Assembly: GCA_030267965.1 (NCBI GenBank)
Contig: BRYA01001484.1
Location: 1-64,000 of the forward strand
Direction of reading: 5' to 3'
DNA length: 64,000 nucleotides
Source of the DNA: Triparma columacea
Taxonomy: Eukaryota; Sar; Bolidophyceae; Parmales; Triparmaceae
Shown here one piece after another: positions 53,023 to 64,000 of this stretch. The position numbers were made by a program, and so were the translations under genes. Under the pieces are notes generated by a model. The model saw nothing but the letters and a program-made list of their open reading frames with translations. It made no database searches and was not told the origin of the DNA. The first letter of the stretch is position 1. Every line of letters begins with the position of its first letter.

Positions 53023-55526
53023 TCAAACTTCGCAAACCATCTCCATAATCTCCTCCTCCGTAAGCTCTCCCACCTTCCCCCCCTCCTCAATATCCTCAAA
53101 CTTCCTCTTCACCCCTCCGCTCCCGTCGTCTTCCTCTTCCCCCCCCTCTTCCCCTCCCTCCTTCCCCCCCCCCACAATCCTCTCATAATCCTTCTCTTCA
53201 ATCTTCCCCTCCTCCCTAGCCATGTCCGCGATGATGATCTTAAGTTCCTTACATCCCTTCTCCCCGCACCCCTCCTCCTCCTCCCCCAATGTTCCGCATC
53301 CCTTCGTGTGTTCGATCAGACCTTTGACACGCTCGCACCATGGGTAACGGCACTTGGATGACCCTAGCGTGCAGGTGTATGAGTGCCTGTAAGCTAGCCT
53401 GTTTGAGAGGTTCTCTGGTAGGCATCCCGGGACGGGTGGGATTGGGAGGTTGGGAACGACGGGTTGGGAGAAGGTGGGGGATGGAGAGATGGAGGAGCCG
53501 GGGGCGAGAAGGCGAGAGGGTGGAGGAGATGTTGGGAAGTTTGAGTTTGAGGCACAGGCCTCGAGGAGGCGGGAGAGAGCGGGGGCGAGGACCGTGGGGT
53601 AGGTAGAGACGAGGGAGCGTTGGGTGGGGTTGAGGCGACGGACGGAGGAGGAGGAGATATCCTTATCGGCGTCATCATCGTCTTCATCTTCGTCGCTGTT
53701 GTTGTTGTTGTCGTTGTTGTTGTCGTTGTCGTTGTTGTTGTCGTTGTCCTTGTCGTTGTCGTTGTTGTCCTTGTCGTTCTTCTCTCCATTCCCGTCCTCC
53801 TTCTCCCCCTCCTCCTTTCCCCTCCCGTCCTCCTTCCCCCCCCCTCTTGTCCCCATGGTGTCTCCTCTGCCCCCCCTGGCATGACCACCAGGGGCCGTTA
53901 GCTCCTCGTAAGCCTGTCCGGTCCACCTCAATACCTCCTTAAGGTCCTCGAAGAACCCGCCCTCTAACTTAACTCCACCTTTCTTACCCTTCGATCTCGA
54001 CGTACCCACGTTACCCGACTTAGAGGAAGAGATTAAGAGGGATGATGAAGAAGTGGTAGAGGGGTCGCGGGTAGAGACGGAAGAACGACCACGGATCTGG
54101 ATACGGGAGGTAAGAGAACGACCGTGGTGAGGGGAGGAGAGGGAACCGATTGATAACCTGAAGAAACCGTCATTGTTCTAAAGGTGGGGGGGCGCGATAG
54201 ACGAGAAAACGAAGGGTGAGGTTAGGGGGGGGTTTACGTTCCCGTTTTTAACTGTTCCTCCAGATTCCCGAGACTTTCCCTCTTTTACATTTGCTCCTCC
54301 TTACCTTTGACGATATGGTATCGATCCTAATCTCCGCCTTCACCTCCGTCTTCCTCCCCGTCCCCCCTTCAACCATCTTGAATTTCTCCACCACGTCAAG
54401 TGTATTCTTATCCTTATACACCGGTAAAAGCTCACTCCTCTTACAAACCTCCCCCTCCAAACAACCACCCCCCCTGTCTGGTAAAGGCAATGACGTCTGG
54501 AGGGTAGATTGTTGTAGTACCTTTATCTGCCTTTGCGTAGGTGCGTAGTCATCCGCAAGGCACGTGTGTAGCGTGATTCCCAGGTCATCAACATTAGGGG
54601 TCTCGGTAGGGTGGGGGGAACCGGAGGAATCGACGAGGGTAACGGAGAGGATTAAACGACTGGACTTCTTGGTACGCCATACTACGTAATTGCAATGACC
54701 GAGAGTGGAGGTACTGGGAGAGATGGTGGAACTTGAGGAATCGAAACCTTCGTCAACAGCTGGAACCGATGACACTACCTCACCCAACCCGTTCGTAGAC
54801 TTCTTCTTCTTCTTCAAGATCTTCTCAAACTTCTGGGGGACCATCAAAACCTCCGGTTTCGTAGAATCGTAAAGGTCGATCTTGTACATATGAGTATGTA
54901 CCGTAACCTCTACCCCCTTCACGCTCGTCCTCATTTCCAGTCCGTCGTTAACCACGTGTTCGTATCCTTCTTTAATAGCGTAGCGTAGTAAGAAAGTCTC
55001 CCCGGATGCTAGGGGTGAGAATGTGAAGAAGAAACCCGAGGTTGAGGAGTAGGCTGACTCTATGAAGAGTGGGGGGGGGGTTGAGGTGAAGGGGGACATG
55101 GGGACTATCTCAAATGTCAGACACTTCATCATCTCCTTGACGCTATTGGGGGAGGGGGGGACGAAGGAGTGGGTGTGAAGGGGGCGCGTGTTAACACGTA
55201 TTGTTACACTGTCGTACACACGTAAATTTCTTCCGGGTATCCTCTCACCTGTCCAACTCGAATCCCCTACTTTCCTCCTCCACCTCCTTCTCTTCCTCTT
55301 TCGTTGTGATGACAATCTTGTCCTTCATGTACTCCACCGCAGCCTCCTTATCTCTAACCGGTTTCCCTCCCCTCCCGGCTTCAAGGCCAAGGACTCTGGC
55401 CCTCTTGGTGTTCTCAAAGAGGGTTAGAGGGAAGTGCTGCTCTTGCCCAGCGAAAATGGAGGGTGGGAGGGTATCGTTTATACGGAGGGAGGTTAACATT
55501 ACTCTGACGGAAGGGTTAACTGACAT
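53023..55526 (-). CDS. TAZ-type zinc finger protein with novel N-terminal region
   Basis: Exons 55526-55249, 55142-54305 and 54177-53023 join in phase, about 756 residues. The C-terminal ~110 residues include a TAZ-like finger: HSYTCTLGSSKCRYPWCERV, GLIEHTKGCG and CGEKGCKELKIII supply the H-C-C-C ligands of the CBP/p300-type domain, although the final His-Cys pair of a full TAZ domain is not evident. Preceding it is an Asp/Asn run (DNDNNNDNDNNNDNNNN) coded by GTT/GTC repeats at about 53693-53775. The N-terminal ~370 residues appear beta-rich (LPPSIFAGQEQHFPLTLFEN) and I do not recognise the family. The middle intron could alternatively contain a 15-base micro-exon at 54251-54237. Nuclear adaptor function is inferred from the TAZ-like part. 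Confidence 0.65.
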
Positions 55527-56252
55527 TGTGTTCGCTGTTAAAGAGGAAAGAGAGGGGGAAAGAGAGAAAGGGAGAAAGGGTTTGGGTTAGGGTTAGTTGG
55601 GAAAGGTCCAGGAAGGCAAAGGTGGATTATTGTTCGGTCTAAGTGTTTGTGGTGGATATAATATAGTTTTCCTACAGTATGTTTAGGTTGTATTTGTATG
55701 GAATGTAGTGTATGAGCATTTTCTTTTGATAGTAAATGAGACCCAACGAGACCTGATGAGAATTACCTCAGAATTACCCCAACAGAAGGTTTCTGAGCGC
55801 TAAAATAAGGCTATTCGCTTTCGTGAATGGTTGTTATATTGGGTTGTATGATCATAATTATGAGATATGCGAACGTACAATAGAATAAAAGAGTAGGAAA
55901 ACCAAAACACAATTTGCCTCAAATTTTGGCCAAGGTGGAAGGCCGAAATTTCATTTTAATCTGAATCTGACTCAAAGAATCCTCCCCTCCCTCACAACGC
56001 AATATTACAATCAATTAGTACGCTAATATAATCTATCTTCTATTCATATCAACTCCTACCCAACACATATAGCATGCCATCAGCTCAAACACCCACACCC
56101 ATACCAAATGGGGTTTCAGAAAACGGGGAAATCATAAAGAGACTTCAAATTAGCCCACACAGGAGAGAGAGAAGAAACGAGAGAAAGAGATTGGAGTAAG
56201 TACACGCTGAATAGAGCCTGTGTGGGAGTATGTGTGGGGGTAATGATAAAAC
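55527..56252. other. divergent intergenic region
   Basis: No gene seen. Two TTAGGG-like units occur in GGGTTTGGGTTAGGGTTAG near 55577-55595, too few to be a telomeric tract. The section 55650-56080 is AT-rich. The promoters of the TAZ and SEC14 genes lie here. Confidence 0.6.
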
Positions 56253-58249
56253 ATGGAAACAAAGGCTATCATAAAGTCGCCAAGGATAAGGTGTTGGATA
56301 AAGTGGCTGAGGATAAAGTCGCCTCCACCCAATTGCAGCCAATTCCTCTCTAACCCCCTCCAACCCCACACTCCGACCCCACCCTCTCCACGCAGACTAC
56401 AAGAATGGGGCACCCCATCTAACCTAACCCCATCCCAAACCTCAGCCTACGACGATCTCCACACATGGCTCACCGGTCCACAGGGTTCTATGTACACCTC
56501 CACAGCGTTCAACTTCTCCGCCGCCGGGGAGTCTACCCCCCACGCGATCTGCCGTTGGCTACGTGCCCGTAAATTCGACGTCGATGCAGCCAAGTCTATG
56601 ATTGCTGAGGCTCACGAGGTCCGTTCCACACCCTCCTCATTCGATTTCTACCCGGACCCTCATCAGGCTCTCGGTATCCGTCCAGCTGTTTACCTAAACC
56701 TCTACCCACAAGGTTACTTTGGTTACGCGAAAAACTCCGCCCCTGTATTCATCTCCAAGCCTTCCGCGATTGATGTTAACAGTCTCTACTGCTGTTTGAG
56801 TCTCGAGAATATTATGAGGTACCACTGGCACGCTATGCAGGTCGAGTTCGTCTCTGAGCTTTCCAAGAGCCGTGCCTCTAACTCTGGGTCTGGGGATAAC
56901 CCAGCGCAGTGTGTGTGCATCGTAGATTTGCGGGGCCTCAGCGCGTCGCAGTTAAACAAGAGGACGCTCCGCGTAATCAGGGAGCAGAGCGCGATCGACT
57001 CGGCGTGCTACCCTGAGATACTATGCAAGATGATAGTGCTGAGCGTACCGGGGTTCTTCAACTTCTCGTGGAAAATTATTAAGGGATTCGTTGATAAGAG
57101 GACGGCGAGTAAGATTGAACTTATTGGGAATAGGGAGAAGGGAGAGGTGAGAGATATTTTAGGGATGGGGGGAACAGGGGGAAGAGAGAAAGATAGGGAA
57201 GGGGGGAAATGATATTTTAGAGACATCAACAATCTAACATTCGAACACGAACACACGCCAAACCTCGTAGAAGAGACTCCTGGAGGTGAGAGAACGGACG
57301 GGCGACAAGAAGTGACGGAGTATTGGTAATCCTAAGTGAAAGTTATGGGTGGAGTCAACAGTGGAGTCAACACCAAATATACCCCCTAACGCCCCCCCCT
57401 CGCTCCCCCCTCACAACTCCTGCCCTCGCTTTCCTCTAGCTAATCGACGCTTCCCAGCTCCCTCTTGACTACGGTGGTACCGCTCCCTCAACCACTCAGC
57501 AGACCTTCATAAACAACGAGGAGCCCGGTTGCAACCGCCGGATAATCGAGTGCATAAGACCGGGCAAACACAACGTCACCTTCAAGGTGGGAAAGGGGGA
57601 GGAGGTTAAAATTAAGATACACACGAAATCAACGACGGACGGTACGTTCACGCTTACTAAATCTACAGACAATTCAACACCGTCACCACGATCAAGACAA
57701 AAGGGGAGGGAGGGGGAACCTAAGTTGGGTTGGTGCGTTGTCCACAATAGGGGTAACCCATTGAACACAAACGGGTCGGACGAGTTCATGACATACTCAA
57801 CCTCTAAGGACGTTTTAGGTTCAGGTGCCTTTAGCGGGACGACTACGTTTCAGGGTCCAGGTAATTTCAATTTAGCATGCGAAGCTAAAGGGGGGGGTAT
57901 GTTCGGGGGTGGGTGTCATGATTATTTGGTTGTTATTACTATCTACGATGTTAAGGATGTAACAAGGGGATTAGGGGAGAGCGTTGACGAACATAACGAA
58001 GAGGGTGTTGAAGGGACTGCTGAAGCTAGGGGTGAAGGAGGGGGGGGAAATTACGGGGAGAAAAACGGGGGGGTTATCGTTGGGAAGGGGACTAAGTTCG
58101 ACTATATCTCACCTAAGCGTGAGATGGGGGGGGAGGACGGGGGGGGGAAAGGAGGAGGGAAAGGGGGGAAGGATAAAACTAAGAAAGGGGGGAGGAGGGG
58201 ATCGTTCTTTGGGAGGAGGAGTAGTGGCAAATGCGAGAACAATGAGTGA
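56253..58249 (+). CDS. SEC14-like lipid-transfer protein (CRAL-TRIO plus GOLD)
   Basis: Exons 56253-56290, 56396-57146 and 57440-58249, about 530 residues; the tiny first exon is the least certain. ICRWLRARKFDVDAAKSMI is the CRAL-TRIO N-terminal helical unit. VNLYPQGYFG-like YLNLYPQGYFGYAKNSAP, VCIVDLRGLSASQL and KIELIGN plus LIDASQLPLDYGG build the lipid-binding pocket and its C-terminal strand. The second half is a GOLD-like beta domain (TTFQGPGNFNLACEAKGGG, DYLVVITIYDV), followed by a long Gly/Lys-rich basic tail (GGGKGGGKGGKDKTKKGG) coded by purine-rich DNA. Such proteins transfer phosphoinositides or other lipids between membranes. The intron between exons 2 and 3 may contain another cryptic exon at 57221-57285, but its phase does not fit. 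Confidence 0.82.
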
Positions 58250-58857
58250 GAGGGGGGGACGGAGGGGGTAAGGGAGTAAAACAGAGGGAGTAGGTGAAAG
58301 GATTAGGGGGTTTCTTTTACTTTGGTTTTCCTTTCTTCTTTTCCTCCTCTCCAAATCTGAGGATTCTTGCCCCAACAGCAAAAGACAGAGGACTTTTACC
58401 TACACGGACTTCCCTGGGTAAGTATCTTGATTCACATGTACGAGAGATGGGATTGACGATAATATAATAGCGCACCAAATGGGCGAGAGTGGGCGAGAGT
58501 CCCAAACAATTTTCCTCATTATCCTCTGCTCCCGATGTTGGATTGCAAAATTGGAATCTGATATCTCCTCTTGGGCGTCAACGTTGATTTGCTTCGATGT
58601 CCGGGATCTAAATACAGGGGATGACGGAGCGGTCACAGGATGTCACCAAAATGACCAGGGAGCCGAGAGATTTCCCATGGTCTCTACACTCCGACACTCT
58701 GCAGTTGGTCTAACGCCCCAATGGTGGTCTCAACGCCGGGCCTGTCCTTTTCGTATTGCCTTTCTAGTTTGTCAAGATTATACACTCTTCTAACCTTCAC
58801 CGATCCGTACACCCACCGCTCAGATTCCAAGATACAACACGAGTTGAGCAACCACAC
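58250..58857. other. intergenic region
   Basis: About 600 bases without a recognisable gene; the open frames seen lack coding character. GGGCGAGAGT is directly repeated at 58480-58499. It lies between the SEC14 gene and the START-repeat gene and presumably holds the latter's promoter. Confidence 0.55.
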
Positions 58858-61800
58858 ATGGACGTGAAGAATGAACCCCGAGGGGGGAGCGAAGAGGGTG
58901 TAGAGGAGACTGATATGTCACAAGTCAGTGCCTCGGTGTCTGAGAATCGACTCGGCGAACCTAATATAGGCCTTGACAGGACAATTAACTCAACATCAGG
59001 TGTTGATATGCCTCATGAAGACGCTGGACAAGGTGAGTTCGCGTCGTGGGTGAAGTTGGAAGAGCGCCAATCATCTATATCTGTGAACATAGGAGAGATG
59101 GTTGAGGAGCGTGTTGAAATGTTATCGAAAATCTCAAAAAAACATCATAATCGCCAACACCCATAGACTCTGATAATGATCACGGGGACGCCAGACGAGG
59201 TGAGTAAGCATCGGGCGCTTGAGGAGGATAAGAACAATTTCATACTTCAGTAGAGGGCAGGAGATGTGTCGGAGGACGAGATGAAGTTTGCCACCTTTGC
59301 TCACTTTTCCCCTCTTCGTCGTTTCCTCTGCAGCATCTGAAATGTCTCACGAGGATGCAGGACGAGGTGAGTTTCTGTAGCAGTCCAAAGAGGGAGCAGA
59401 ACATTTTGGTCTTTCGGGATAGAGCGGTGGTACAGGTTCGGGTGTCTTTCAGGTTTTGTCTTTTTCCACCTTTTTTTCAACTTTTTTCACCAAATGCCCC
59501 CCTCCCAAAACCCCCAGAAACTTCTGTCCATCCAGAAGTTCACCATAGAAATGTACATTTCAGTTCCGACATTTCCAGCGACCCTATTGTCGGTCCGGTT
59601 GCTGACGGAAATGATGTTACCGCCGCGCTCTCGTCCGCTGGGCGATTCAGCGCTGGGATGGAGGAGGGACGAACCGCGGTCGAAGCAGGTGCGAATCATT
59701 TGAGAGACTACGACCTCGTGATTCGCGAGAACGTGAAGCTGAGGGCTGCGTTGAAAGCAGCCGGTCTTGGAATCGACTCCGACATTTTGAGGGAAGAGAA
59801 GAATGGCAATGTTCACAACGGCATGATGGGAAAGCTCGTGGAGAGGGGTGCCGTTAAAGGAATCATCGAGGAGTCATGGGATAGTAAGAGAGCGAACGTC
59901 GGCGTAGTCGTTCACGACGAGAAAGAGCGTGTCCTCAATTACATCCTCGCTGGTTCAAGTGTGGGAGCGTTCCGACGTGAGATTATTCATGAGGGAGGGG
60001 ATGGGGAGGGAGGAAGCATTGTGCTTTGGCAGCATTACTTGACGAAGGGAAAGACTGTCGTCGAATATCTTCTGAGAATCCGGGTCGTGAGCAATGGTGA
60101 AGGCTCGGGCCGGTGCATCGTGATGAAGTCAGAGGACGAGAAAAGCTTACCGAAGGAAGCGAAGACGAAACTTGTAAAGATTGCGACTTCTACGAATGCG
60201 CAGAGAGCGAGGGTCGAGGGCGAGATCAGGCTTGCGAGCTACGAATATGGGCAAACCGCGCTTACTCTTGTCGGAATGTTGGAAGTTGAAGAGGTTGAGG
60301 GGGCTTCTCTGGGTAGTCTGGCTAGTGGCGGGGAGGGGAGGGGTGACGTCAACGTCATTTATGCGTCAATCAAGGGCCTGGTGGAGGAAATCGAGAAGAA
60401 CTTTCACAATCCTGAGGTTATTGATGAGAGAAAGAAAAGGCACTTTGTGGATGAGATCATGCCAAGTCCACCTCCCCTGACAGTAGAGGAGGATAGCATG
60501 CTGGAAGGAGTTCGAGGGTTGGAGAATGAGCTCTATGAGAAGGGAAAGAGAGTCAAGGGGACACTGAAGGAGGGGGTTGACAAGTTCCTGTGGAGAGACG
60601 GGGACAAGGTGTGGGGAGCCTTTGGGGTCACTTTGGACAAGTCAGCAAAGAGTGTATTGGCAGAGCACTTTCTGCTTGATGTATATGATTGGTCAGAGAA
60701 TCACTTCAAAAATAATGGGAACTTACCAAGGGTGATCAGGAACGGCGTTGGCGGAACTAGAAGCTTGCATCAACATGTTGGTTTGAAGCTCCCTGCCATC
60801 ACCAATAGACTATTAGAGAATTGGTTTGTGTGGAAGGAAGTCAAACTTGAGAATGGCCGGACTTGGTACATTTTGGCTTTTGTGCCACTGACAGAGTACC
60901 CAGGAGGCTTCAAGGACCTCAGTAAGGAAGGATTTGTGCTAGCAGAGTCTACAGGTGTCTACTTCTTCAATGAGATTGCCCCAAATGTCTGTAGGGTGAC
61001 ACGCATTCAAACAGTTGATCTAAACTTTACTGGCCTTCTTCAAAAGGCAGTGATGGACAAAGCGATTGACTACCTTACAAGGAATCAGCTACTTCAGGCC
61101 AACAGGTTGCAGAAGAAGTTCAGGAGGAACGGGAAGAAGGTTGATGCTGAGGTCAGGGGGGCCTTGGTGGAGAAGATGAGGGAGGGGGTTGAGTTGGAGG
61201 AGGACCAAAAGAAGGTGTTTGGGGAGTTGGAGGAGCTCTTTGGTGGGGAGGATGAAGAAGGGTGGGGGCCTCTTGAGTCACCTTATGAGGGAGTGAAGAT
61301 GGAGATCAAGTACAAGCAGCAGGAGGAAGGAAAAAAGACACTCACTTTTGGTAGAGCTGAGTGCATTACCGACTGCTCAGCCGAGGAAGCAGCTGCTTGG
61401 TTCTTTGAGTCCTGCAGCAGGGAGAGGATGCTTAAGAGCAGAGAGAGAGGGGAGCCTGCAAGACTTGAGATGAAGATGGAAGGACATGGAAGGATCAATG
61501 AGAAGCTATTTGCAGTAGTGACGAAACTTCCGTTCCCCTTTCGGAAAAGAGAGGCCATCATGAGATTTGTTTGGCAAAATGGACACCAAGACGGCGACGT
61601 GTCTGTAGCATTTGTTCCAGCTAAAGAGCAAGTAGACTATGGGGGAAATCTAGGGAAGCTTGTGCGGGCAACAGCAAGTGGCATTCTCACTGCCAAGAAC
61701 ATTAAGGACACAAGTGGTGTTCTCCAGTGTAAACTTACATTGACCCAATTTATGGACACAGGGGGGTATATTCCAGTCAAAATTGTTGACAGATCTACTC

Positions 61801-64000
61801 CACGAGTACTAAGTACAATAGCAACACTGAGGGACTCCTTCAAGCTGGATGAAGAGTTTGATAAAGCTGCACTGGCCTCTCTTGCCAATATCATCAAGAA
61901 TGTACATCAAGATTATACAGATGAGGAGAGCGTTGCAATTAGGAAAGGGAAGGAGTTCTATGAGAAGTGCATCAAAAGTAAGCATTTTGAAGATCTGAAG
62001 AGTCCTGACCCAAGGGTCAAGATGAAGTCAGTGCACATTGAAGGCCAGAGTCTCGTTTCGGGTGTAGGCAAGACAATTATTGATGCTTCTCTTGAAGATT
62101 GTGTAGCATTTGAATTCACCAAGGATTCAAGAGAGAAGCTAGCTGGGTTGCAAAACAAGAGAGTTGTGAAGCAGGAGATTAAAAAGCTAAGCAACCACTC
62201 ACAACTTTATGTGAGCGAGAGAAACCTGGGCATTCCTGGCTTCTCAAACAGAGAATATAAGACAAGCTGCGTCTGGGAAAAAGAGGAAGGAACCAAAGAA
62301 AGATGCTGGGTTGTATATGAGGACACTACAGAACTAAACAAGGAGTTCCCACTCAAGCAAGGAAATGTTCTAGGCTCTTCAAAGACGGTGTGGATGTTTG
62401 AAGAACTAGTAAAGGTTGGATGGATCCCTCAGACAAGAGTAGTAATGATAGCTACAGTTGATATTGGAGGCAACGTCCCAAAATTTGTTATGAACAGACA
62501 ATTTCACAAGTTTGCTTCTAATATGATTCACATCAGAAACAAATTTGACAAGAGCAGAGAAATTGATGCCTTTGCAAGGACACAGGTAATTAAAAATATA
62601 AAGGTAACGAAGAACATAACCTCAGAGAACTTTGTCAACAACTTCAAAGAGCTTAAAGGCAAACAAAAGGTTAAAGGTGCATTCCCTCTTTCAGATACCT
62701 GGATTAAGGTGGAAGAGAAGGGAAAGGGATGGGGAAAGACAACAGTGACAGTTAGAGCTGGTTTAGAGGAAGCTGCTGCCTACTTCTGGGACTTTGGAAG
62801 CAGAGTCCATCAAGAAACAACAGGAGATGTTGAGAGGCTTGTTGAGGAGAAGAAGGGGACATGGGAAGTTGTTGTGAGGAGAAGGCAGAAGTTAGAGTCA
62901 AAACAAGGTGTCAAAAACAGTGATAGGGAGTTCTGGAATGTGATGAAGCTGCACAAGATGGATGAAGATAATATTGTGATTATAATGGAGTCAATAATGG
63001 AGAATATGGAGAGAAGTGATGCTGTGAGCAACACTAAAAGAAGTGCTGCACAAAGGGCATCTGAAGAAGTTGCAATAATGTTCACAAAAAAGGGAGAGAA
63101 GACAACCAAGGTAGAATTTGTCACCAAGGTAGAGCTTGGTAGCTCTGTGAGTGTGGAGGCAACAAGACCAACTCTTGAGAGGCACCTAGACGAGGCTGCT
63201 GAGGCACAACGGTACTTTATTGACCTTGTCCCTTTAATGGAGATGTCTAAGCAAGTTGGCGAGGCCTTGGGTGCTGATTTAGTTTGGGATGGAGGACAAC
63301 TCGGAGGAGCACACTTAAGGAAGGACAGAGAGAGACATGTTGAGGAGGTTTGCAAGGATAATGTCGCTTTGAGAGAGGTTGTGAAGAAGTACCCTTGGTT
63401 TGTCACTTTGCTGAAGAGGGCAAGGCTTTGTGAGTACAACTTCAACAGCTCAGTGTCCACCAAGCTTGAGTGTGTAGAGGAGAAGGAGGCAAGGGTGATT
63501 GGAAACAATTTGATGCCTTGTTTGAAGAGCAGGAAGGTGATTGAGGCGGGGGTAGATATGTGGAGATTGCAGAACAGGGCTGTTGGGGAGCTGTTTGAGG
63601 AGTTTCCATGGATGGAGGGCATGTTTGTGGAGATAGGGAAGGGTGTCGTGAAATCAGCTCCGTGGGGTTTGACATGGAGAGTTACTGTTGGTGCTTTTAC
63701 ATCTATGTTTGATTTGCTCACTGATGTGTATGTGACGTACATGTTTTGGAGTGATAAGCAGTATGGGTACTTTAAGGCTTCTTCGGCAAGTTTGGCAGTG
63801 TCAATTGGGCTTCAGATGTTCTGTGTTTGGGTGCAGAATAGAAAGTTGGGGATACTGAGGGTAGTTAGGGAATGTTTTCCTATTTTGATTGGGTTTAAGC
63901 CTGCTGTTGATGCATACAGGGTTGCAAAGGGAGAAAAACAAGAGGCCGGACAATCATTTGATGCTCTACATGAGATGGCTTTCATGAAAGGAGCTGAGAT
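58858..64000 (+). CDS. giant multi-START-like protein with C-terminal membrane segments (3' incomplete)
   Basis: Starts at ATG 58858. Exons 58858-59032, 59167-59199, 59334-59366 and 59518 onward keep frame through phase-1 junctions; the last is open for 4.48 kb to the window edge, so about 1570 residues are visible. Several tandem START-like lipid-binding domains occur: WYILAFVPLTEYPGG through NVCRVTRIQTVDLNFTG (about 60640-61060) is the clearest, and divergent units begin at about 59880, 61270, 62020 and 62690 (TVTVRAGLEEAAAYFWDFGS). START domains hold a hydrophobic ligand in a helix-grip cavity. After these, hydrophobic helices (FTSMFDLLTDVYVTYMFW, FKASSASLAVSIGLQMFCVW) with the DLLTDVY motif recall XK-related channel or scramblase helices. 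A lipid sensor or transfer role at a membrane is inferred. Base composition shifts from GC-rich to AT-richer along the exon. Confidence 0.75.

Noticed and set aside
53620..53901. Plus-strand Val- or Ser/Leu-rich frames
   Set aside because: Antisense shadow of the GTT/GTC repeat coding for Asp/Asn in the TAZ-finger gene.
55577..55600. Telomere-like TTAGGG units
   Set aside because: Only about two units in a GT-rich stretch between genes; no tandem array and genes continue on both sides.
57221..57285. Extra exon in the SEC14 gene
   Set aside because: Flanked by good AG and GTGAG, but its 65-base length breaks the frame to the next exon; direct joining gives the expected IDASQLP strand.

Overview
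This is a nuclear, protein-coding window from a eukaryote with many GT-AG introns. Several lines point to a photosynthetic stramenopile: signal peptides followed by an AXXF-type motif typical of proteins imported into a four-membrane red-derived plastid (peroxiredoxin at 29089, DUF2061-like protein at 17383), a selenoprotein U gene with an in-frame TGA, and a giant START-repeat gene. A bolidophyte/Parmales-like alga is my best guess, but this is an inference from gene content without any database search. Genes are closely packed on both strands, and roughly half are intronless or have short introns.

Layout. 1-5 kb: a split tRNA-Val(AAC) on the minus strand, the ribosome-biogenesis GTPase NOG2, and a gene of unknown function. 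5-16 kb: a secreted Cys-rich protein, a phytanoyl-CoA dioxygenase-like enzyme, an eight-exon ankyrin protein, then a 49-N assembly gap and a second, near-identical copy of the first ~507 bases of the window (tRNA plus the NOG2 start). 17-28 kb: a DUF2061-like plastid membrane protein, a charged unknown, the transcription factor PAF1 and a Sec7-domain ARF-GEF. 28-33 kb: a redox group with plastid-type peroxiredoxin, an aldo/keto reductase lacking its catalytic His, and Sec-containing SelU with a candidate SECIS. 33-40 kb: a tandem pair of ankyrin-MYND genes, an AT-rich local duplication, a membrane protein, a sialidase and a two-TM protein. 40-53 kb: eL24, cyclophilin H, a 1.6-thousand-residue armadillo protein, a TCAIM/DUF4460-like protein, an acyltransferase-3 protein and NAA10. 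53-64 kb: a TAZ-finger protein, a SEC14-GOLD protein and the open 5' part of a multi-START membrane protein that runs off the window.

The most unusual signals are: (1) a tRNA-Val(AAC) whose D-arm and T-loop are each interrupted by an unambiguous GT-AG intron, with both internal Pol III promoter boxes split; it is present twice, and all differences between the copies fall inside the introns. (2) A family of short hairpin repeats with compensating arms, lying almost exclusively inside introns of unrelated genes and in both gene orientations, which looks like an introner family. (3) A SelU gene that ordinary gene finders would cut at TGA. No CRISPR arrays, operons or riboswitches are expected or seen.
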